From Actinobacteria bacterium IMCC25003 (lineage in GTDB: Bacteria > Actinomycetota > Actinomycetes > Nanopelagicales > Nanopelagicaceae): a stretch of DNA of 64,000 bases. Of this stretch, positions 27,467 through 35,567 are shown piece after piece. A program made the translations under genes and the position numbers. Location of the stretch: contig CP015603.1 in assembly GCA_002284855.1 (NCBI GenBank), forward strand, positions 1,240,001 through 1,304,000, written 5' to 3'. The first letter of the stretch is position 1; every line of letters begins with the position of its first letter. Below the pieces are notes generated by a model. The model ran no database searches. It saw only the letters and a program-made list of their open reading frames with translations, and was not told the origin of the DNA.

Positions 27467-27786
27467 TGAAGCGGACGAAGTTCCACTTTTCTATTACACG
27501 CCTTAGAAGCTTCATAAGCTAACTTCTTAGCTCTCTCTGCATCAGCTGTTTCGATGAGCCAAAATCCGCTGTAATGCTCTTTTGCATCGAAGAGTGGCTT
27601 TCCTGTCTCGGTATTCAACCCATTGCGATTATCAATCACTGTAGCCGTTTCAGGCGCATGTAATCCCCAAGCAAAGATAAATTGATTGTTAGAGCGCAAA
27701 CCGTCGTTGAATGCATCGATGGCAGCCATCTCTTCTTTTGTGCCTGAATTTGATTGATCATCAATTACTGAAATTATGAAACGCAT
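27463..27786 (-). CDS. YciI-family protein
   Basis: A 107-residue YCII-related (DGPF) domain protein. Such small ferredoxin-like proteins are of unknown function; some relatives are fused to sigma factors. Seen: MRFIISVIDD start strand, a GLHAPETATVI segment and YSGFWLIETADAERAKKLAYEAS with the family's helix. It is the first of several small genes here and has TAAAAT exactly 6 nt before its ATG. Confidence 0.8.
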   Translation of the reverse strand: MRFIISVIDDQSNSGTKEEMAAIDAFNDGLRSNNQFIFAWGLHAPETATVIDNRNGLNTETGKPLFDAKEHYSGFWLIETADAERAKKLAYEASKACNRKVELRPLH

Positions 27787-27792
27787 AGATGT

Positions 27793-27798
27793 ATTTTA
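27793..27798 (-). promoter_or_regulatory. Putative -10 element of a leaderless promoter (YciI gene)
   Basis: TAAAAT on the minus strand, 6 nt before the ATG at 27786. It runs into the last codons of the upstream SRPBCC gene. Confidence 0.5.
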
Positions 27799-28278
27799 TC
27801 TTGATTCAGCTTCAGCGATAGATTTCAATCGCACCAAAGTCTTTGCCACAGCGAGTTGAGTCCATGGGTATGCCTTTCGGAGGTTAAGCCACACCTGCGC
27901 GATCGCAGGCGCATAAGTTCCATCGAAGCTTTCAGTCACCTGCGTTGAACCATTACCAAGATCAGTGAGCTCATATCGCCATCTCCAGTGCCCAAGATGT
28001 CGCCAAGCAATTAGTTCGTCCTTCTTGTATTCAACAACTGTATTTCGAATCCAATACGTAATCCCGAGGCGCATCTTCATACCAAATTTCGAACCAAGTA
28101 ATAATTCATCTGGGCCGCTGATATTTGCCGTAATTGTCGAACTACCATCGAAGTCTTGATGTCGCTTTGGGTTAGCAATAATTGCAAAAATAGCTGATGG
28201 CGCTGCCTCAATAAGGATGCGGGCAGATTTAATCTTGGGATTGCCAGTTTCAAGAATTTCAGAGCGGACTTTATCCAT
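27796..28278 (-). CDS. SRPBCC-family (polyketide cyclase/START-like) protein
   Basis: A 160-residue SRPBCC protein with a ligand-binding hydrophobic cavity fold: ARILIEAAPSAIFAIIANPKRH near the N-terminus, WRHLGHWRWRYEL in the centre and a C-terminal long helix with AKTLVRLKSIAE. Ligand unknown. The ATG at 28278 is preferred to a far upstream start because it lies 4 bp after the preceding YciI stop with AAGGG nearby; the longer reading would overlap that gene by ~100 bp. Confidence 0.8.
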   Translation of the reverse strand: MDKVRSEILETGNPKIKSARILIEAAPSAIFAIIANPKRHQDFDGSSTITANISGPDELLLGSKFGMKMRLGITYWIRNTVVEYKKDELIAWRHLGHWRWRYELTDLGNGSTQVTESFDGTYAPAIAQVWLNLRKAYPWTQLAVAKTLVRLKSIAEAESR

Positions 28279-28282
28279 CAGA

Positions 28283-28615
28283 TTAACCCTTGAACTTACG
28301 AATCTCTTGCGGCCAACCGCAGGCGACTCCAATTTTAGATCCCCAGTGTTTTGCCTCTTCGTCTGAGTTAACTTCAACAATAGTCATTCCCCCAAGGAAT
28401 TCACCATCTGTTGTTATAGGACCGCCAATAATGCCTTGGTCATCTGAGCCAAAAGCTTCTTCAATCTCTTCGACAAGTCCACCAGCAAATACCAGTACAC
28501 CGGCTTCCTTCATCTCGTCGACCACTGCTCGCGCTAAAGGACCGCGACCTTGAAACCATTCGGCGCTGTGGTCTCCCACCCATTGTTGGTTGAAATAGAT
28601 GATGTATTTCGCCAT
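28283..28615 (-). CDS. YciI-family protein
   Basis: A 110-residue YCII-domain protein, a second and different member from the one at 27463. Seen: KYIIYFNQQWVGDH at the start, GGPITTDGEFLGGMTIVEVNSDEEAKHW in the middle and VACGWPQEIRKF at the end. Function unknown. It lies 3 bp after the epimerase gene and just before the SRPBCC gene, so the set is one transcription unit. Confidence 0.8.
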   Translation of the reverse strand: MAKYIIYFNQQWVGDHSAEWFQGRGPLARAVVDEMKEAGVLVFAGGLVEEIEEAFGSDDQGIIGGPITTDGEFLGGMTIVEVNSDEEAKHWGSKIGVACGWPQEIRKFKG

Positions 28616-28618
28616 AAA

Positions 28619-29644
28619 TCAGAGGCCTCTCTTTATTAAGTAATCAGCAGATTCTCTGACCGAAACTTCAACCGGAATAAATTTCATTCCGAACAACTTC
28701 TTCGCTTTTTCTCCACTTGTCAGCATTGGCTTTCCAAGTAACGGCAGAACCGCCTTGATTTCACCATCGAATAGAGAAACTAATTTGATCAGCGCTGAAG
28801 GTGCTTGGGCGGTCTTCACTTTTGATTTCGGATAGATTGATTTCAGATACTTAGCAATCTCGACGAATGAATACGTTTCAGAAGAAGCCAGAATTCGTTC
28901 TCCTTTAGTCGTTTCATTCTTAATGGAATCCACATGCATTCTCGCAACATCTCTGACATCCACAATGGGGAATCGAAGGTCGGGAAGCATTGGGTCCTTC
29001 CCCTTCAAAATTCGCTCTACAACTGAGATTGATGATCCAAAGTTGTCATCGAGAGGCGCACCCAGGACTAGTACTGGGTTAATTGTTGTGAGTGCAATCT
29101 CGGGCGCTTGTGTTTTCACAAAGTCCCAGGCTGCTCTTTCAGCAAGAGTTTTTGACTTTGTATAGGCCACTCGACCAATCGGGTGGTTTACATCTGTCCA
29201 CATAGATTCGTCGTATTCGCTTTTATTTGCTGGAAGATCACAGCCATACACCGCCGCGTTCGAGGAGGTAAGAATTACTCGATGCACCCCCGCTGCCTTC
29301 GCGGCCTTAAGAGCACGAAGAGTTCCTTCTACTGCTGGGCGGATCAAGTCATTCTCATCTTTCGGAGATGCAATTGGAAATGGTGATGCGGTATGCATAA
29401 GAACGTCTACACCGCGCAGCGCGGCATCCCAGCCAGCATCTTCCTCAAGATCAAGTTCTACAAAGGTTAATCTGGCATCCAAATTTGATGTATCCAGCAA
29501 ATGTGGTCTTACTGCATTTGTTACTTCAGAAGACTTCTTACTACTGCGTACTGAGGCTCGTACGAAGTATCCCTGATTAAGAAGCTGAAGCGTGATGTGC
29601 TTACCGATATATCCACTTGCACCTGTAAGAAGGACTGTTGTCAT
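28619..29644 (-). CDS. NAD-dependent epimerase/dehydratase (extended SDR, dihydroflavonol reductase-like)
   Basis: A 341-residue extended SDR. Cofactor motif TGASGYIGKHI begins at residue 7, followed by ASVRSSKK (basic residues that favour NADPH), the active-site pair in RVAYTKSKTLAERAAW (YxxxK) and a C-terminal substrate domain. It resembles aldehyde/ketone reductases of the dihydroflavonol-4-reductase group; substrate unknown. Its start overlaps the DUF418 stop by 4 bases. Confidence 0.85.
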   Translation of the reverse strand: MTTVLLTGASGYIGKHITLQLLNQGYFVRASVRSSKKSSEVTNAVRPHLLDTSNLDARLTFVELDLEEDAGWDAALRGVDVLMHTASPFPIASPKDENDLIRPAVEGTLRALKAAKAAGVHRVILTSSNAAVYGCDLPANKSEYDESMWTDVNHPIGRVAYTKSKTLAERAAWDFVKTQAPEIALTTINPVLVLGAPLDDNFGSSISVVERILKGKDPMLPDLRFPIVDVRDVARMHVDSIKNETTKGERILASSETYSFVEIAKYLKSIYPKSKVKTAQAPSALIKLVSLFDGEIKAVLPLLGKPMLTSGEKAKKLFGMKFIPVEVSVRESADYLIKRGL

Positions 29645-30864
29645 GCTTGAAGTCTAATGGGAAGGATTCTCCAATAAGTAATGCATCTCCAAACCCATTC
29701 GAGTGGACCATATTTGAATAATTTCAGCCAGAGACCTGAAATTACAATCTGAGCTGAGAAAAGTAGGAGGCAAATCCCCAAGACTTGGAATCCATTCAAC
29801 CTCAAAGCGAAGCCCACTCCCCAGCCATACGATAGAAAGGTCAGTACGAGCGATTGTGTGAGGTAATTGGTGAGGGCCATTCTGCCTACTCGAGAGAAAA
29901 GGCCGAATAACTTTCGTTGAGGATTCTTTATAAATGCGAGAGTTAGCGCTGCTGCGTAACCCAGGCACAGAATTGGTCCAGCCAGATACTGATCCTCAAT
30001 GATTGCAATCAATGCACTTACGGTCGGAAGGAATTTGGTGCACGCGACAATCAATAACATAAGTGTAAATCCGACAGTCAATCCCCAAAATCTAACTTTT
30101 TTAAGAACTCCAATTTTCTCTGGCAATTGGCGAATGAAGTTACTGCGGCCTAGATATAGCCCAATAAGAAACATTGCCAACACTGTTGGGATTCGAGAAA
30201 AGAGAAGTGGAGAAAGTTCTAGGTATGTATGAATCCTCTCGGTAATTCCTTCAAGAAAGCCATTTTGTAGTAGCGCCTGAGTGGCATCTGTATTGGCAAA
30301 TTCCTTCGCCAATGATTTATCACTCTTGGCGAAACTAGCCGCCCCATCTGGAGAGAGTCGCGCGGCCAATGTATACATAAAGATCAAAAGGACAAGAAAT
30401 CCGGGCACTGCCAAAAGCCCAATAACCCATTTCTTGATACGAATGAAAGATGTTTTTCGAAATGCGATAAGAAGAGTCCCGGTAATGGCATAAATGACCA
30501 AAATATCGCCATCCCAGAGCAAAAGGATGTGGAGGAGGCCAAATACCAACAAGCCAAGCATTCTTCGCGAAATTCTTGGCAAGAATTTAGTGCCCTGCTT
30601 TTCGGCACTTTGTATTTGAATGGCAAATCCAATCCCAAATAAAAGGGAGAAAAGAGTGAAGAATTTCGACTCGACGAAGAACAGAATAAGATCTTGAAGT
30701 AGCCTGTCTGCAAACGGGATTTCTACAGTAAATGCCGGAGTAGAGCCTTTGACAGCGAGGATTGACATCGCATTAATTACCAGTATTCCGAAGAGCGCAA
30801 AACCTCTTAGGACATCTAAAACCTGTACTCGCTCAGATTGACTATTGTCGTTCACGTTTTTCAC
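29641..30864 (-). CDS. DUF418-domain membrane protein
   Basis: A 407-residue membrane protein with about ten helices. VLDVLRGFALFGILVINAMS at the N-terminus and the C-terminal DUF418 region (GRMALTNYLTQSLV, then LFKYGPLEWVWRCITYW) are the family signature. Members are related in layout to acyltransferase-3/heparan acetyltransferase-like proteins, but activity is unknown. The start is GTG at 30864, 6 nt after TATGAT. Confidence 0.85.
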   Translation of the reverse strand: MKNVNDNSQSERVQVLDVLRGFALFGILVINAMSILAVKGSTPAFTVEIPFADRLLQDLILFFVESKFFTLFSLLFGIGFAIQIQSAEKQGTKFLPRISRRMLGLLVFGLLHILLLWDGDILVIYAITGTLLIAFRKTSFIRIKKWVIGLLAVPGFLVLLIFMYTLAARLSPDGAASFAKSDKSLAKEFANTDATQALLQNGFLEGITERIHTYLELSPLLFSRIPTVLAMFLIGLYLGRSNFIRQLPEKIGVLKKVRFWGLTVGFTLMLLIVACTKFLPTVSALIAIIEDQYLAGPILCLGYAAALTLAFIKNPQRKLFGLFSRVGRMALTNYLTQSLVLTFLSYGWGVGFALRLNGFQVLGICLLLFSAQIVISGLWLKLFKYGPLEWVWRCITYWRILPIRLQA

Positions 30865-30870
30865 CGAGAA

Positions 30871-30876
30871 ATCATA
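30871..30876 (-). promoter_or_regulatory. Putative -10 element of a leaderless promoter (DUF418 gene, GTG start)
   Basis: TATGAT on the minus strand, 6 nt before the GTG at 30864. It lies just downstream of the doxX terminator. Confidence 0.55.
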
Positions 30877-30902
30877 AATTGAAATCGCTCCGGAATGACA
30901 AA

Positions 30903-30942
30903 TGGCCAGTTCGCGCCCACATAGAAGGGGGCGAACTGGCCA
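30903..30942 (-). terminator. Hairpin terminator after doxX
   Basis: TGGCCAGTTCGC (30903-30914) pairs with GCGAACTGGCCA (30931-30942), and the C and G runs inside extend the stem. On the minus strand the stem is followed by TTTGTCATT, a weak T-tract. It lies between the doxX stop and the DUF418 gene. Confidence 0.75.
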
Positions 30943-30950
30943 CTCGTAAA

Positions 30951-31304
30951 CTACTTAAGGACGAAAGTGATCAATGCGAGAACGCCAAGAACCAAAGGTG
31001 GAAGAAATGGCTCCTTGCGCTTGCGGTGGGTATTAGCCGCACCAAGCATAATGAGGAAAAGTCCAGCGGCTGCAGCCTTGGCTAAACCTTCAGCTACTGA
31101 CAATGCATGCGGAAGGATTAAACCAAGGGCTCCTAAAACTTCGGCTAATCCGATTAACTTAATCTGAGGAGCAGTGAAATCTGCAGCCCAGCCCATGTTT
31201 TTATTTTCAAGAAGCTTTGCGCGGCTTGTGGCCAACTTCATCAATCCAGAACCAAAGAATGCAAAAGCTGCGAGTCCCGCAACAATCCAATAAGCAATAC
31301 CCAT
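30951..31304 (-). CDS. DoxX-family membrane protein
   Basis: A 117-residue four-helix protein of the DoxX/DoxD-like family: GLAAFAFFGSGLMKLATS in helix 1, then MGWAADFTAPQIKLIGLAEVLGALGLILP. Family members take part in redox/thiosulfate or stress functions, but the role here is unknown. GGAG lies 9 nt before the ATG. It is divergent from a MarR gene and has a complete -35/-10 promoter overlapped by a palindrome, so MarR is its likely repressor. Confidence 0.85.
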   Translation of the reverse strand: MGIAYWIVAGLAAFAFFGSGLMKLATSRAKLLENKNMGWAADFTAPQIKLIGLAEVLGALGLILPHALSVAEGLAKAAAAGLFLIMLGAANTHRKRKEPFLPPLVLGVLALITFVLK

Positions 31305-31328
31305 TTTTTATATCTCCAAAATGCCATG

Positions 31329-31355
31329 TTGTTCTTGTCGGTGTGACAAAAACAA
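31329..31355 (-). promoter_or_regulatory. Inverted repeat in the doxX leader
   Basis: TTGTTCTTGTC (31329-31339) and GACAAAAACAA (31345-31355) form 11-bp arms with one mismatch and a 5-base spacer. It lies downstream of the doxX -10. It may be a second regulator site or an mRNA hairpin. Confidence 0.5.
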
Positions 31356-31368
31356 GTACTTGCGGGAG

Positions 31369-31397
31369 ATTAAACATTCAAATGGTTGATATGTCAA
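31369..31397 (-). promoter_or_regulatory. doxX promoter
   Basis: On the minus strand TTGACA (31397-31392), exactly 17 bp, then TTTAAT (31374-31369). This is the closest match to the sigma-70 consensus seen in the window. Confidence 0.75.
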
Positions 31398-31398
31398 C
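31385..31398. promoter_or_regulatory. Probable MarR operator
   Basis: Palindrome with arms GTTGA and TCAAC around a 4-base centre. It covers the -35 of the doxX promoter and lies in the spacer upstream of the marR -10, so one bound dimer could repress both genes. Confidence 0.6.
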
Positions 31399-31405
31399 TA
31401 TCTGA

Positions 31406-31411
31406 TAGCCT
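31406..31411 (+). promoter_or_regulatory. Putative -10 element of a leaderless promoter (marR-like gene)
   Basis: TAGCCT, 6 nt before the ATG at 31418. Confidence 0.5.
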
Positions 31412-31417
31412 AGGCAC

Positions 31418-31888
31418 ATGGAGACATACGGCTTAACTTTGAAGCAATTCAATGCGTGGCGCGCTTTCCATAAGTTGAGGTCTCAATTAATTCCTCATAT
31501 GACAAAGAAGATCTATCGGAATACGGGCCTCACTCCTGCGGAATTTGCCATCTTGGTAACTTTGCTTGAAACTCGAGATGGCTCCCTTCATGCATCTGAG
31601 ATATCAGAAAGATTGGATTGGGAGAAGAGCAGAATTTCACATCAGGGTAAGCGCATGGAGGAACGTGGCTTGATTTCACGCTATGAGTGTGAAACCGACG
31701 CTCGAAGCTGCGTCATAAAAATTACGCCTTCTGGCAGAAAATATATGAAGGATGCTCTCCCAACTCAGTTCCTTGACGTAAAACATTGCTTTGCTGATCT
31801 CTTAACTGCAGAGCAAATGGATGCGCTGATCGAAATTTCAAAGGTGGTGTCGCAGCATCTCGCAGAGCATCATCCCATTCAAAAATAA
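31418..31888 (+). CDS. MarR-family transcriptional regulator
   Basis: A 156-residue winged-helix repressor of the MarR family. Seen: dimer helix FHKLRSQLIPHMTKKI, recognition region ASEISERLDWEKSRISHQGKRMEERGL (about 62-90) and wing with ISRYECETDARSCVIKITPSGR. Inducer unknown; there is no obvious Cys redox pair. It probably controls the divergent doxX and itself through the palindrome at 31385-31398. It ends just before the 3' end of the opposing rnpB. Confidence 0.9.
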   Translation: METYGLTLKQFNAWRAFHKLRSQLIPHMTKKIYRNTGLTPAEFAILVTLLETRDGSLHASEISERLDWEKSRISHQGKRMEERGLISRYECETDARSCVIKITPSGRKYMKDALPTQFLDVKHCFADLLTAEQMDALIEISKVVSQHLAEHHPIQK

Positions 31889-31889
31889 A

Positions 31890-32238
31890 GAAGAGTCGCC
31901 CTATAAGCCGGATCCTGTAGTTCTTGCGAACCGATCACCATCCATCTAGATCTGTAATTACTTACAGATTCAAGCAACCTACCCGATAGCTTGCGCGAGC
32001 AACGCACTATCTTCTTGGTCTTGCTTCAGGTGGGGTTTACATAGCTACGAATATCGCTACTCGTACTGGTGGTCTCTTACACCGCCGTTTCACCCTTACC
32101 AATATTGCTATTGGCGGTTTACTTTCTGTTGCACTTTCCCGTGGATTGCTCCAGGTGGGCGTTACCCACCACCTTGCTCTGTGAAGTCCGGACTTTCCTC
32201 GGCATATTTCTATGACGCGGTGATCCGGGCGACTCTTC
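31890..32238 (-). ncRNA. rnpB: RNase P RNA, type A
   Basis: Catalytic RNA that removes tRNA 5' leaders. On the minus strand GAAGAGTCGCCC begins the RNA at 32238 and GGGCGACTCTTC ends it at 31890, closing helix P1. Conserved blocks are present: GAGGAAAGTCCGGACTTC near the 5' end, GTGCAACAGAAAG and AAACCGCC in the centre, then TAAGGGTGAAACGGCGGTG and GGATCCGGCTTATAGGGC at the 3' end. About 349 nt. Confidence 0.95.
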
Positions 32239-32246
32239 GTTGCCTA

Positions 32247-32252
32247 ATGGTA
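32247..32252 (-). promoter_or_regulatory. Putative -10 element for rnpB
   Basis: TACCAT on the minus strand, with TTTTCC 17 bp upstream. The predicted start lies 1-3 nt before helix P1. Confidence 0.5.
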
Positions 32253-32278
32253 CGGGGTAATAAAACTTTGGAAAATCT

Positions 32279-33283
32279 TTACTGCTGGGGGTGAATTACA
32301 ACCTTCATGGCTGCTGGGTTAGCTGTCATCTTGAGCCCCGCTTCAACGTCGCTCAGGCCAAAGTGATGCGTCACGATTGCATCGAGATCCACCTTGCCTG
32401 AAGCGAGGAATTCGATTCCGATCGGCCAGGTATTTGTGTAGCGGAAGACACCTGTAACAATAATTTCATTATTCTGGATATGCGAGACTGGCAACATCAT
32501 CTCGTCGCTTCCTAAGCCAACGAGAAGGGCTCGACCAGCGGGGCCAGTCGCCAAGATTCCTGCATGCACTGCGGCGGGTACTCCACATGCATCAACAAAT
32601 ACATCGAATTTTTCAGAGCCTAGGGTTTCCGATGAAGTATTGATTGTGCGAGTGGCACCGTATTTCTTCACAAACTCAAGTCGATGTTCGACTACATCTG
32701 TTACGACGACATCGGAAGCGCCAAATGCACGAGCAACTTGCGCCATAACAACGCCAATCGGACCCGCTCCAGCGATAAGAACGGTTGTTCCCTTTTCAAT
32801 CTTTGCCTTTTGAGCAGCCCAGATGCAGACAGACATCGGTTCAATGAGAGCAGCTGCATCAAATGAAATATTTGCAGGGATGTCATAGGCGAATTCAGAT
32901 TGAATTTTTACATATTCACAAAAAGCGCCATCAATCGGAGGAGTTGCATAAAATTCGATCTCAGGGCAGAGGTTATATCGACCAGCTTTACATTGTTTGC
33001 AGACTTTACATGCTCGCTGTGGTTCGACTGCCACCCGAGACCCAATTCGTTCCATTGCAACATCACTGCCGACGGCCGTGATGACTCCAGAAAGTTCATG
33101 GCCCAGAATGATTGGCTTTTCAACAATGTAAGGTCCAATTGCACCATGCTTGTAATAATGAACGTCGCTTCCACAAATACCCACGGATTCGACTTTGACC
33201 AAAACCTGATCAGAATCTAACTGTGGGATATCAATTTCTTCTGTGTAGACCTTGAGATTTTTATCTAGATATGAAGCCCTCAT
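32279..33283 (-). CDS. Zinc-dependent polyol (sorbitol/xylitol-type) dehydrogenase
   Basis: A 334-residue medium-chain dehydrogenase. Catalytic zinc site in GICGSDVHYYKHG and GHELSG, structural zinc ligands in CKVCKQCKAGRYNLC and the NAD motif AGAGPIGVVMAQ near residue 172. The layout is that of sorbitol/L-iditol or xylitol dehydrogenase, oxidising a polyol to a ketose. It is the last gene of the polyol operon, overlapping the mannitol-dehydrogenase-family gene by 4 bases. Confidence 0.9.
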   Translation of the reverse strand: MRASYLDKNLKVYTEEIDIPQLDSDQVLVKVESVGICGSDVHYYKHGAIGPYIVEKPIILGHELSGVITAVGSDVAMERIGSRVAVEPQRACKVCKQCKAGRYNLCPEIEFYATPPIDGAFCEYVKIQSEFAYDIPANISFDAAALIEPMSVCIWAAQKAKIEKGTTVLIAGAGPIGVVMAQVARAFGASDVVVTDVVEHRLEFVKKYGATRTINTSSETLGSEKFDVFVDACGVPAAVHAGILATGPAGRALLVGLGSDEMMLPVSHIQNNEIIVTGVFRYTNTWPIGIEFLASGKVDLDAIVTHHFGLSDVEAGLKMTANPAAMKVVIHPQQ

Positions 33284-34752
33284 CCGAGAATCCCTGCCAA
33301 AGTTGCTTGAGCTCCGGCCGTGTGGAGTGATTTGAGGGTATTGAGATAAGGCTCAGTAAATCGAGAGTCCGCGGAAAGCTCACCAAATAGTTTCTTATTC
33401 TGAACAAAGGCCAAAGGATTCTCCCGTTGTGTTTTAGCAATCGCAATTAATTCTTCTTTCAATGGATCTACTACGTTAATTGTTTCGCCATTTTCATCAA
33501 TTGCTTCATCGTAACGAGCCCAGCTGGCGACAATTGCAGCGCTCAAAGTGACCGATCGATCGCTCTTCAATTGCTCGCGGACAACAGGTAATAGCCATTT
33601 AGGAATGCGATCTGAAGACTCGGCTGCCAAGCGAGCCACAGTATCTAAAACTTGTGGGTTGGAGAATCTCTCAATCAATTCGTCTTTATATTCAGCAAGG
33701 TTGACGCCAGGTACTGGCGATAGCGTCGGAGAAGCTTCTTCATCCATATATCTACGCAATAGCTTCACAATCAGAGGATCGTCCATGACCTCATGCACAT
33801 ATGTGTATCCGCTCAGACGTCCGAAATAGCAGAGACCCTGGTGGCTTGCATTGAGTAGACGAAGTTTCATCAGCTCATATGGCATGACATCAGAAACCAT
33901 CTGCACATTGGCTTCTTCAAAAGGCGGTCTCCCGGTTGGAAAATGGTCTTCGATGACCCATTGGAAGAATGGTTCGCAGGGCACTGGCCAGTGATCGGCA
34001 AGACCGAGTGCGCTTGATGCAAGTTCAATATCTTCTAAAGCAGTCACAGGCGTAATGCGGTCCACCATCGAATTTGGAAATGCGACTGATTCGGATATCC
34101 ATGTTGCCATTTCTGGATCCTTAGCCTTGGCAAACTCAATAATCATGCGCTTTGCAACGTCACCATTACCTTGAATGTTGTCACAGGATTGCACTGTGAA
34201 GGGTGCAATTCCAAGAGCTTTACGACGCTTCAGGCCTTCCACGATAAAACCAAAAGCTGATACTGGATTTGGAGAACCTGCTAGATCTTCTTTTACACCT
34301 GGAGTTGTAGGATCAAATTCACCAGTAACTCGATCGAAGCTGTATCCACCTTCAGTGATGGTGAGGGAAACAATTCGGATAGCTGGATCAACTAACTTTT
34401 CTAAAACTAATTCAGGATTTTCCACGGCAAAGATGTAAGAAAGCATGCTTCCGATTACTTGGAAATCCTGCCGACCATCTGGATGTTTTGTAATAAGTGT
34501 GTACAGACAATCCTGAGGTTTAAGCGCCTGTTCCATCTTCTTGTCTGAAGGTAGGAGACCAACTCCAATAATTCCCCAATCATTGGCCAGACCTTTAGTT
34601 AGAAGGGTATCTATCGCAAGCGCTTGGTGAGAACGGTGAAAGGCGCCTACGCCAAAGTGAAGAATTCCTGGCGTCACTTTGCTTCGGTCATATGAAGGTG
34701 CAGAAACGCCTGCTGAGCGCTGTGAAAGAGTGGCATTGCTTAATCTAGGCAT
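33280..34752 (-). CDS. Mannitol dehydrogenase family protein
   Basis: A 490-residue long-chain polyol/uronate dehydrogenase: LHFGVGAFHRSHQA in the N-terminal NAD domain, GGYSFD, and the catalytic signature MKLRLLNASHQGLCYFG carrying the K-N-H residues. The length fits mannitol 2-dehydrogenase (mannitol to fructose); fructuronate reductase and D-arabinitol dehydrogenase are close relatives. It starts 2 bp after the ABC permease gene and is paired with a zinc polyol dehydrogenase, so a polyol substrate is favoured. Confidence 0.9.
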   Translation of the reverse strand: MPRLSNATLSQRSAGVSAPSYDRSKVTPGILHFGVGAFHRSHQALAIDTLLTKGLANDWGIIGVGLLPSDKKMEQALKPQDCLYTLITKHPDGRQDFQVIGSMLSYIFAVENPELVLEKLVDPAIRIVSLTITEGGYSFDRVTGEFDPTTPGVKEDLAGSPNPVSAFGFIVEGLKRRKALGIAPFTVQSCDNIQGNGDVAKRMIIEFAKAKDPEMATWISESVAFPNSMVDRITPVTALEDIELASSALGLADHWPVPCEPFFQWVIEDHFPTGRPPFEEANVQMVSDVMPYELMKLRLLNASHQGLCYFGRLSGYTYVHEVMDDPLIVKLLRRYMDEEASPTLSPVPGVNLAEYKDELIERFSNPQVLDTVARLAAESSDRIPKWLLPVVREQLKSDRSVTLSAAIVASWARYDEAIDENGETINVVDPLKEELIAIAKTQRENPLAFVQNKKLFGELSADSRFTEPYLNTLKSLHTAGAQATLAGILG

Positions 34753-34754
34753 TC

Positions 34755-35567
34755 TTACTTCACGGCTCCCATTGCTAATCCTCGAACTAACTGCTTCTGA
34801 GCAAACCAGCCGGCAAGAATGACGGGGAGTGCAGCAACTGTTGAAGCTGCAGACAGTACAGCAAGGAATTGCCCTCGTCCGTCTACAAAACTCGCAAGAA
34901 ATGGCGGAGTAGTTTTTGCATTTGCACTTGTGAGCAAGACTGAGAAGAAATACTCATTCCAAGAAAAAATAAAACATATCAAAGCTACTGCTGCGATTCC
35001 GGGCAAAACGATTGGAAGAACCACACTCCACAATTCTGTTTCAAAGTCCGCACCGTCGATTCGCGATGCTTCGATGACTTCGTGTGGTACTTCACTGAGG
35101 AAGGATCTCATCATCCAAATTGCAATTGGAAGATTCATAGCAGCATAAACAAGTGAAAGTGCGAAAATATTATCGAGGACATGTAGGTTCTTGAATATAA
35201 TGAAAAGCGGCAAAATTGAAGCTGCAGCAGGCATAAACCGAGTTGAGATAAAGAAGAACAAGGCGTCTTGGACTTTATGAATTGGCCTAATACTTAACGC
35301 ATATGCTGCAGGAATTGAAAGCGCCAAGACCAGTGCGGTTGAAACAACACTCGCCATCAAAGAATTAGTCAGGTAGTTCGACATTCCTCGCTCGCCTAAT
35401 CTAGAAAAACCCTCGAGCGTCGGTGTGAATATAAATTTTGGGGTCAGGCTGGCAGCATCATTTTCCGTCTTAAATGAGTTGATAAACATCCACGCGACTG
35501 GGAAAAAATATGTAACCGCAATAATCCAGGTCATTCCTGTTATTAATCTAGCTTTGGTTGATCTCAT
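34755..35567 (-). CDS. Sugar/polyol ABC transporter permease (MalG-type)
   Basis: A 270-residue inner-membrane permease with six helices and the EAA loop EVIEASRIDGADFETELWSVVLPIVLPG that contacts the ATPase. It pairs with the MalF-type permease, overlapping it by 4 bases. The operon resembles smoEFG-type polyol uptake systems. The ATPase subunit is not in the operon. Confidence 0.92.
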   Translation of the reverse strand: MRSTKARLITGMTWIIAVTYFFPVAWMFINSFKTENDAASLTPKFIFTPTLEGFSRLGERGMSNYLTNSLMASVVSTALVLALSIPAAYALSIRPIHKVQDALFFFISTRFMPAAASILPLFIIFKNLHVLDNIFALSLVYAAMNLPIAIWMMRSFLSEVPHEVIEASRIDGADFETELWSVVLPIVLPGIAAVALICFIFSWNEYFFSVLLTSANAKTTPPFLASFVDGRGQFLAVLSAASTVAALPVILAGWFAQKQLVRGLAMGAVK

